Positions 54,836-64,000 of a stretch of DNA of 64,000 nucleotides are shown piece after piece. Source of the stretch: Amycolatopsis acidiphila (GTDB taxonomy: Bacteria > Actinomycetota > Actinomycetes > Mycobacteriales > Pseudonocardiaceae); the NCBI RefSeq assembly GCF_021391495.1, contig NZ_CP090063.1, positions 5,890,001-5,954,000 of the forward strand, given 5' to 3'. The notes under the pieces are model-generated. The model made no database searches, was not told the DNA's origin, and worked only from the letters and a program-made list of their open reading frames with translations. Position 1 is the stretch's first letter, and every line of letters begins with the position of its first letter. Made by a program: the position numbers and the translations under genes.

Positions 54836-55052
54836 CGTCCCCGAACCGGGGGCGACTCGCGTCCGTATCGGGCAAGCCCGGCTTGAGCGGCCCGCTGGCC
54901 ATACGTCCGCCACAGGTCGTGCGCGCCGGGCCGCCGAGCTTGCCACAGCTCGGTATCGCCGTGCCGGCCGTCTTCCGAGCTTCCCCGCGACGTCGTCGCT
55001 TGGCGACTGTCACCGTTCACTCACCACGCCACGTTGCCGAGGTGTCGTGACC

Positions 55053-56225
55053 ATGGATCTGGATCTCGACGAGCACACCCTCGCCTTCCGCGACGAAGCC
55101 CGCGCGTGGCTCGCGGACCACGTGCCACGCACGCCGCTGGCCTCGTTCGACACGGCCGAGGGTTTCGAGCAACACCGCGCATGGGAGGCCCAACTCGCCG
55201 ACGCCCGGTGGTCGGCGGTGTCGTGGCCGGCCGAGTTCGGCGGTCGCGACGCAAGTCTCCTGGAGTGGGTGATCCTCGAGGAGGAGTACTACGCGTCGGG
55301 CGCGCCGGGCCGAGTGAGTCAGAACGGCATCTTCATGCTCGCGCCGACACTGTTCGCGCACGGCACACCGGAACAACGCGCACGCATCCTGCCCCCGATG
55401 GCCCGCGGCGAGGAAATCTGGGCACAAGCGTGGTCCGAGCCCGAAGCGGGCAGCGACATCGCGTCACTCCGCAGCACCGCAGTGAAGACCGACGGCGGCT
55501 GGTTGCTCTCCGGCCAGAAGACGTGGAGTTCCCGCGCCGCCTTCGCCGACCGCGCATTCGGACTCTTTCGTAGTGATCCGGAGAGCAAAAGGCACAAGGG
55601 CCTGACCTACTTCATGTTCGACTTGTCCGCCTCTGGCGTGCAGGTACGCCCGATCCGGCAGCTCGACGGCGAACCAGGCTTCGCCGAGATATTCCTGGAC
55701 GAAGTCTTCGTCCCCGACACGGACGTGATCGGCGAACCAGGCGCGGGGTGGCGAGTGGCGATGACCACCGCCAACAACGAGCGAGGGCTTTCCCTTCGCA
55801 GCCCAGGTCGTTTCCTCGCAGCAGCCGATCGACTGGTCGCACTGTGGCATGCTCACGGCTACCCCGAGCAGGTCGCCGACCGAGTTGCCGATGCGTGGAT
55901 CGGCGCAAGGGCGTACCAGCTATACACCTTCGGCACCGTCACCAAGCTCGCAGAAGGCGGCGAGCTGGGTCCGGAGTCGAGCGTGAACAAGCTGTTCTGG
56001 TCGCACCTGGATGTGGAGCTGCACGAGACCGCGCTGGACCTACTCGGCCCGGAGGCAGAGCTGCGCCGGCCGCCGGGCAGTGACCGCATCGGCGAGCAGC
56101 ATCCTGGCCGTTGGCTCAATGGCTGGCTGTTCTCCCTCGCCGGCCCGATCTACGGCGGCACGGATCAGATTCAGCGAAACACCATCGCCGAACGGCTGCT
56201 GGGCCTACCGCGAGGTGACCGATGA
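55053..56225 (+). CDS. fadE31: Acyl-CoA dehydrogenase FadE31
   Basis: This 390-aa ACAD is the alpha-type partner of the FadE31-32/33 heteromeric dehydrogenases. AQAWSEPEAGSDIASLRS lies near residue 130, SGQKTWSSRAAFADRAFGL near 150, and IYGGTDQIQRNTIAERLLGLP near the end. It is complete for FAD binding. The ATG at 55053 is used; a GTG at 55047 with GAGG is an alternative. The 217-bp gap upstream of it (54836-55052) shows no gene and no clear box. The stop overlaps fadE32 by 4 nt. Confidence 0.85.
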   Translation: MDLDLDEHTLAFRDEARAWLADHVPRTPLASFDTAEGFEQHRAWEAQLADARWSAVSWPAEFGGRDASLLEWVILEEEYYASGAPGRVSQNGIFMLAPTLFAHGTPEQRARILPPMARGEEIWAQAWSEPEAGSDIASLRSTAVKTDGGWLLSGQKTWSSRAAFADRAFGLFRSDPESKRHKGLTYFMFDLSASGVQVRPIRQLDGEPGFAEIFLDEVFVPDTDVIGEPGAGWRVAMTTANNERGLSLRSPGRFLAAADRLVALWHAHGYPEQVADRVADAWIGARAYQLYTFGTVTKLAEGGELGPESSVNKLFWSHLDVELHETALDLLGPEAELRRPPGSDRIGEQHPGRWLNGWLFSLAGPIYGGTDQIQRNTIAERLLGLPRGDR

Positions 56226-57172
56226 AGTTCCTCCCTTCCCGCGAACAGACCGACTTCGCCGAGAGCGTCGACCACCTCTTAGCCGCCATTGATCTACCCG
56301 CTGTCATCCACGCGTGGAGTGCCGGCGAACACGGCCCAGGACTGAAGGTCTGGCGGCGTCTCGCCGAACTCGGCGTCACGGCACTGTCCGTCCCCGAACG
56401 GTATGACGGCCTCGGCGCCACCGCAGTCGACCTCGTGATCACCTTCGAACGCCTCGGCTACCACGCGGTACCAGGCCCGTGGGTCGAAACCGTGGCAGTC
56501 TTGCCGGCACTGCTCGACGACGAAGTCCTGTACGGCGTCTCCACCGGCGAAACAGTCGCCTCGATCGCCGCCCCTCCCGAGGTGCCGTACGCGCTCGACG
56601 CCGACATAGCCGACCTCCGGGTGTTCGTTCGGGGACACGACCTGCACGTGTTCACCCCAGGGAACGCCCTGTCCTCCGTCGACGAGTCACGCCGCCTTTT
56701 CGAAGCCGAGCCCGGCGACCAGATCGGTACCACCGAAGATGTCTCCTATGCCTTCGACCTCGGCGCACTCGCGACCGCGGCGCAACTGCTCGGCGCGGGC
56801 CAGTGGCTCCTCGACACCAGCGTGTCCTACGCCTTGCAGCGTCACCAGTACGGCCGCCCAATCGGTCAGTACCAGTCGATCAAACACCTCCTTGCCGACG
56901 TTGCAACAAAACTCGAGCTGGCCAGGCCCCTTGTCCATGGAGCCGCGGTCGCAGAGCGCTCGGCGACCCGGTCCCGTGACGTCTCCGCGGCCAAGGTCGC
57001 CGCGGCCGACGCGGCCTACCTCGCCGCTCGCACCGGCCTGCAGGTACACGGTGCGATCGGATATACGGCGGAGCACCCACTCGGATTGCGGCTGACGAAG
57101 GTCAGGGCACTCCTGGGCGCGTGGGGCACCCCCGCTTTCCACCGCGCGCGACTCCTGCGAGAGCTGGCATGA
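56222..57172 (+). CDS. fadE32: Acyl-CoA dehydrogenase FadE32
   Basis: The 316-aa protein is short for an ACAD. The N-terminal helical domain (MKFLPSREQTDFAESVDHLL) is followed by a reduced middle domain and a C-terminal domain with YALQRHQYGRPIGQYQSIKHLLADV and HGAIGYTAEHPLGLRLTKVRALLG. The last segments correspond to the R-Q-GRPI and HG-G-TEE-L motifs of ACADs. Such short subunits pair with a partner like FadE31 to form the active alpha2beta2 enzyme. The gene overlaps both neighbours by 4 nt. Confidence 0.83.
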   Translation: MKFLPSREQTDFAESVDHLLAAIDLPAVIHAWSAGEHGPGLKVWRRLAELGVTALSVPERYDGLGATAVDLVITFERLGYHAVPGPWVETVAVLPALLDDEVLYGVSTGETVASIAAPPEVPYALDADIADLRVFVRGHDLHVFTPGNALSSVDESRRLFEAEPGDQIGTTEDVSYAFDLGALATAAQLLGAGQWLLDTSVSYALQRHQYGRPIGQYQSIKHLLADVATKLELARPLVHGAAVAERSATRSRDVSAAKVAAADAAYLAARTGLQVHGAIGYTAEHPLGLRLTKVRALLGAWGTPAFHRARLLRELA

Positions 57173-58188
57173 CGTTCACCGACGAGCAGGAGGCTCTGCG
57201 CGAGACTGTCCGTGCAGTGACCGAGCGGCACGCCGCCCCGTGGAAGGTGCTGTGCGACCAGGTGGGTGTCGCCGGCCTTGCGGTGCCGGAAGCACATGGC
57301 GGCCTCGGCGCGGGCCTTCGTGAGTTGCAGGTGGTGGCCGAGGAACTGGGCAGGGCGCTCGTCTCCGCCCCGTTCCTCGGCTCAGTCGTGCTCGCCACCC
57401 AAGCGCTCCTCGAGAGCGGAGACCACGCGGCTGCAGCCCGGCTGCTGCCGAGACTCGCCGAAGGCTCGGTCGCAGCACTCGCGTGGACTCCGAAGAACGG
57501 CGCCTGGGACCCGGACGAGGTCGCGTTCTGTGCCAACGGACCCACATTGGACGGCCATGCGCACTACGTCCTCAATGGAGCCGGCGCCGACGTACTCCTC
57601 GCAGTCGCCGAGACCGATCAGGGAATCGGCCTGTTCGAACTCGATCCACAACACGCTCGCATCGTCCCCTCGACCGGGATGGACGAGACTCGCGACCTTG
57701 CGGAGTTCGAGTTGGTCCAGACGCCTGCCACGAGGATCGGCACCGGCGACTTCCGCGCCGGACTCCGCCGAGTGCGGGATGTGGCCTGTGCTGTTCTCGC
57801 CGCCGAGCAAGCAGGCGCAGCCGCTCGAGCGTTGGACATCACAGTTGCCTACAGCAAGCAGCGAGAACAGTTCGGGCGTCCCATCGGCGGGTTCCAGGCC
57901 TTGAAGCACCGGATGGCCGACCTCCACGTGCTGGTTGAAACAGCACGGTCCGCGGCCTACGCCGTCAGCGAACCAAACGTGGACGTCTCACGCCTGGCCG
58001 CCGTCGCGAAGACCTACTGTTCCGAGGCCTTCTCAACCGTTGCCGCGGAGATGATCCAGCTCCACGGCGGGATCGCCATCACCTGGGAACACGAGGCCCA
58101 CCGGTACTTCAAGCGCGCGCACGGCACCACCCACCTCTTCGGTCAACCACACCACCACCTTTCCCGGATCACGCCGACGGTCATGTAG
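57169..58188 (+). CDS. fadE33: Acyl-CoA dehydrogenase FadE33
   Basis: This 339-aa second short-type ACAD subunit has MTFTDEQEALRETVRAVTERH at its start, GVAGLAVPEAHGGLGAGLRE near residue 30, YSKQREQFGRPIGGFQALKHRMADL near 225 and LHGGIAITWEHEAHRYFKRAHG near 300. As with FadE32, it probably needs FadE31 as partner; two beta subunits for one alpha would let the cell dehydrogenate two different C/D-ring intermediates. It ends the fadD3 operon. Confidence 0.83.
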   Translation: MTFTDEQEALRETVRAVTERHAAPWKVLCDQVGVAGLAVPEAHGGLGAGLRELQVVAEELGRALVSAPFLGSVVLATQALLESGDHAAAARLLPRLAEGSVAALAWTPKNGAWDPDEVAFCANGPTLDGHAHYVLNGAGADVLLAVAETDQGIGLFELDPQHARIVPSTGMDETRDLAEFELVQTPATRIGTGDFRAGLRRVRDVACAVLAAEQAGAAARALDITVAYSKQREQFGRPIGGFQALKHRMADLHVLVETARSAAYAVSEPNVDVSRLAAVAKTYCSEAFSTVAAEMIQLHGGIAITWEHEAHRYFKRAHGTTHLFGQPHHHLSRITPTVM

Positions 58189-58758
58189 ACAAATCTCCTT
58201 CCATGCTCACCGTCCACAGCAACTCGCACGCCGAGCTCCTGCCGCGAACGAATACGTCGCGCCGGCCAACGGCCAGCACATGGGACAGCGGACACGGCCC
58301 GATGTCGGTGCGACGGGCACACACGCGGCCCCGCACTCAGCGAGCCCGAAGACACGTCCCTGCGCGCGCAACCGGGATGTGTTGCAGGGCTTCACCTTGT
58401 GCACGAGGTGCCGCGAGAAGACACCGGGCCAGGCCAGCTCAGAACCCGCGCAGGCAGGTGGCGCGTCCGTGGGCACGATGCGCCCGTCCTGGCGGCCCGC
58501 ACTTGTTCTTGCCGCGGGTTGTCCTGCTGCACCCGGCCGGGTCACGCCCGTCGCGAGTCGTCCACGCCATGGTTTCAGCAGTCACAGACATCATGGGTAC
58601 CTCCACTCAGAATTACAGGATTTACTGGTGCACCAGTGTTTTTCGGGGTAGATCGCCGCCTACGGCGCCCCATGCATGGCATCACTGTAATCGAACGGAC
58701 GTTCCCGCGCATCAGCCGAATTAACTATTTACCGATCGCGGCAGAGACGCTACGGTGA
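58189..58758. other. Convergent gap between fadE33 and hsaB
   Basis: This 570-bp stretch follows the stops of both flanking operons. A minus-strand frame (58207-58545) contains a Cys/His-rich segment ending CGAACVPVAPTSGRVRCPMCWPL that could be a small zinc-binding protein, but the start is unclear and nearby frames interrupt it. I rate it a weak or decayed gene. At 58624-58637 the palindrome ACTGGTGCACCAGT is followed by GTTTTTC and may be a terminator. Confidence 0.45.
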
Positions 58759-62220
<3,462 letters not shown>

Positions 62221-62264
62221 CGGCCTTGCCCCATCCTCGTCATCCTGCACTCTCGCGACCAAGA

Positions 62265-63878
62265 CTAGAACACGTTCTCGTTTTTGTCATCACGATGGAC
62301 CACCGCGGCGCCTGCTCGTCGTCCTGAAAACACACAATCGGCCAGGGAGAGCCCACTGACATAAGACCTGGAACAGATTCCAACTGCGGACCGCCCGGCC
62401 GCGTAGAGACCGGGAATGGGAGCACCGCTCTCGGCGCGAACCTGACCGCTCACCTCGTCGACCACCAGGCCGCCCAGCGTGAGCATCGGACACGGGAAGC
62501 TGAGGCTGGGCTTGATCGAGATGTCCAGAAGCGAGAAGGGCGGGGTGCGCAGGGGCTGCACGTACTCACTCGGCTTACCGGCAGGATCCGCGGCACCGGA
62601 CGCGGCTGCGGAGTTGTACGCCTCGACAGTCGCTTCGAGGCCGTCCGGATCGATGCCGACCCGCTTCGCCACCTCCGCGAGCGACGAACCCGTCACCCGA
62701 CCGCGCCGCAACATGTACAGCGCCTGGAGCCACTGGAACCACTGGGCTTCCTTCCGGACGGATCTCTTCGCGGTGGCAGCGATCTCGTCGTCGACCAGCA
62801 GCCAGCCCTTCGCCTGGTGACGCAGGACCAGCACCTCGCCGACGGCCGCGCCGTAGCGTGATTCGTCGATGACACGCGCTCCCTCCGCGTCGACGATCAG
62901 GCCGCGCACGAAAACGCTCGGCGGCGTCACGAAACGCCACGCGGTCACCCGATCCAGGAATGCCGTCGCACCGCCGGCGCCGCTGCCCAGCCGGATTCCC
63001 GAGCCGTCGTCGGCGGAGGTGCCCAGGGCCAGGCCACCGCGATAGGCAGGCGCGTGCTCGCGCACCATCGCGCGGTTCGCGATGAACCCGCCCGCCGAGA
63101 TCACCACTCCATGCCGAGCGGAGAGCTCCTCTTCGCGCGCGTAGCGACGTTCGAGCCGTTCGGCACGGCGGTACAGCGCCTTGCGCAGGGCAGGCACGTA
63201 GATGCCCGGTTTCGCGGAGTAATGACCGAGCACGCGGTGCATTCGCCGCACCCTGGCCGGAGCGTCGCGCAGCGTCCGCACTCGAACGCCCGTGACCGCA
63301 CCGGCGGAATCGATGATCAGCTCGGTCGCCCGGGTTCCAGGGAGGACCCGGACGCCTCGCCGACGCGCCGCCTCGGAAAGGCGCGCGAAGAGCAGCTTGC
63401 CGGAGGTGCCTGGGCCTTTCACCCGGTGTCCTCGCGCGGCAGGCTTCGCGATGTCGCGAAAACCCCCCGCTGTCTCACTGCCGGAGTAGTACAGGTAGTA
63501 GTCGTCGTTCGGATACGACGTCTTGTACGGGCACAGGCTGCCGTCGAAGGGGACGCCGTTGCCCTCGAGCCAGCTGATCATGTCCGCGCTTCCGGCACAG
63601 AACCGGCGCAGGGTCTCGTCCGATACGGCCTCGCCGACCTCGATGCGCAGGTAGTCGTACATGGCGTCGACGGAGTCGTCCACCCCTGCCACGCGTTGCT
63701 GTTCGGTACCGCCGCCCGCGTAGACGACGCCGCCGCTCAACGCGCTCGCGCCGCCCCCGGCGAACCGGTCGAGGACGAGCACCGAAGCTCCCGCGTCGGC
63801 GGCCTCGATCGCCGCGCAGGCGCCGGCGGCGCCGAAGCCGATCACAATGACATCCACAGGTGCACCCACCCCGTCCAC
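62265..63878 (-). CDS. FAD-binding dehydrogenase of the KstD/fumarate reductase superfamily
   Basis: The 537-aa flavoprotein has the N-terminal VIVIGFGAAGACAAIEAADAG dinucleotide motif, GGGASALSGGVVYAGGG, GVVISAGGFIANR in the FAD domain and PIPGLYAAGRSAVGICSRSY near the end. Members include 3-ketosteroid delta1- and delta4-dehydrogenases. In classical KstD the terminal motif is TYAGPG with a catalytic Tyr; here the aligned stretch is SYVSGL, so the substrate may differ. The GTG start at 63878 lies 8 bp below a KstR-like box, so a steroid role is likely. Its stop codon overlaps the operator of hsaA. Confidence 0.78.
   Translation of the reverse strand: MDGVGAPVDVIVIGFGAAGACAAIEAADAGASVLVLDRFAGGGASALSGGVVYAGGGTEQQRVAGVDDSVDAMYDYLRIEVGEAVSDETLRRFCAGSADMISWLEGNGVPFDGSLCPYKTSYPNDDYYLYYSGSETAGGFRDIAKPAARGHRVKGPGTSGKLLFARLSEAARRRGVRVLPGTRATELIIDSAGAVTGVRVRTLRDAPARVRRMHRVLGHYSAKPGIYVPALRKALYRRAERLERRYAREEELSARHGVVISAGGFIANRAMVREHAPAYRGGLALGTSADDGSGIRLGSGAGGATAFLDRVTAWRFVTPPSVFVRGLIVDAEGARVIDESRYGAAVGEVLVLRHQAKGWLLVDDEIAATAKRSVRKEAQWFQWLQALYMLRRGRVTGSSLAEVAKRVGIDPDGLEATVEAYNSAAASGAADPAGKPSEYVQPLRTPPFSLLDISIKPSLSFPCPMLTLGGLVVDEVSGQVRAESGAPIPGLYAAGRSAVGICSRSYVSGLSLADCVFSGRRAGAAVVHRDDKNENVF
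62266..62279. promoter_or_regulatory. KstR-like operator for hsaADCB, inside the end of the upstream gene
   Basis: TAGAACACGTTCTC matches TnnAACnnGTTnnA except for the last base. Its first bases belong to the stop codon and final codons of the KstD-like gene, and hsaA starts 46 bp further on. Confidence 0.68.
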
Positions 63879-63886
63879 CCTAGAAC

Positions 63887-63900
63887 TGAAACACGTTCTC
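63887..63900. promoter_or_regulatory. KstR-like operator upstream of the KstD-like gene
   Basis: TGAAACACGTTCTC fits TnnAACnnGTTnnA except for the last base. It lies 8 bp before the GTG start of the KstD-like gene. Confidence 0.68.
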
Positions 63901-63943
63901 GTCTATGGTGGCGATGGAGCCTGTGAGCAGGCATGCGTGCTAG

Positions 63944-63957
63944 TGCAACGCGTTTCA
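63944..63957. promoter_or_regulatory. KstR-like operator upstream of the right-edge gene
   Basis: TGCAACGCGTTTCA matches TnnAACnnGTTnnA at every fixed position and lies 13 bp before the ATG at 63971. The two boxes in this divergent gap mirror the two between the acyl-CoA ligase and DUF35 genes. Confidence 0.72.
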
Positions 63958-63970
63958 CTCCGGAGGTGAC

Positions 63971-64000
63971 ATGACCGTCGAACGCGACGAGTCCACGGCT
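63971..64000 (+). CDS. Start of a steroid-regulon gene cut by the window edge
   Basis: An ATG preceded by GGAGG at 4-nt spacing opens a frame MTVERDESTA that continues past the window. Ten residues do not identify it. Its KstR-like box and divergent position beside the KstD-like gene suggest a steroid ring-degradation gene. Confidence 0.6.
   Translation, partial: MTVERDESTA

Overview
The window is high-GC actinobacterial chromosome. Gene content points to the Pseudonocardiaceae, and something Amycolatopsis-like is my best guess: a SigB/HrdB-type sigma factor, DUF3039 and DUF3099 proteins, a DinB protein of the type found in mycothiol producers, and a complete-looking KstR/KstR2-type steroid regulon. 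The genus cannot be proved from the sequence alone. I saw no tRNA, rRNA, CRISPR array or intact transposase.

Bases 1-12,750 are ordinary housekeeping and accessory genes: a BrkB-family membrane protein (partial), a frameshifted tautomerase behind a perfect 20-bp palindrome, a psuG-psuK pseudouridine catabolic pair, two M20 peptidases with a DinB protein, a methyltransferase, dtd, sigB with a SigR/SigH-like promoter, class I fumarase and a lipoprotein.

Bases 12,840-64,000 are a steroid (cholesterol-type) catabolic region whose order follows the Mycobacterium tuberculosis Rv3515c-Rv3574 region as I remember it. Side-chain genes come first: a nitronate-monooxygenase-like flavoprotein, fadD19 divergent from echA19, an acyl-CoA ligase divergent from a DUF35-ltp4-ltp3 unit, and cyp125 divergent from fadA5. 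The C/D-ring (HIP) genes follow: two SDRs divergent from echA20-ipdA-ipdB-ipdC, then fadA6-kstR2-ipdF-fadE30 opposite fadD3, an extra crotonase and fadE31-32-33. Last come the A/B-ring genes hsaA-hsaD-hsaC-hsaB and a KstD-like flavoprotein. Operator-like boxes mark the regulons. Eight sites match or nearly match the KstR motif TnnAACnnGTTnnA (at 15558, 27193, 27238, 32843, 33007, 62266, 63887 and 63944). Two sites resemble the KstR2 motif (37820 and 52490).

The steroid region is interrupted by unrelated DNA. The largest block (about 16.4-25.6 kb) is visibly lower in GC. It holds a polysaccharide-pyruvyl-transferase-family protein, a large FAD-dependent oxidoreductase, a decayed MFS drug-exporter gene, a GT1 glycosyltransferase and a GH2 glycosidase, and it is the best candidate here for an undescribed system. 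Smaller insertions carry a PPOX-fold protein and an HxlR/QorB-like redox pair (34.2-36.1 kb), and an amidohydrolase/SSS permease/DUF3311/M20/Lrp uptake-and-hydrolysis unit (42.4-48.3 kb). Two 3'-3' gene junctions (30.4-31.6 kb and 42.0-42.4 kb) are filled with GC-rich degenerate repeats; the first contains eight perfect copies of a 13-bp unit.
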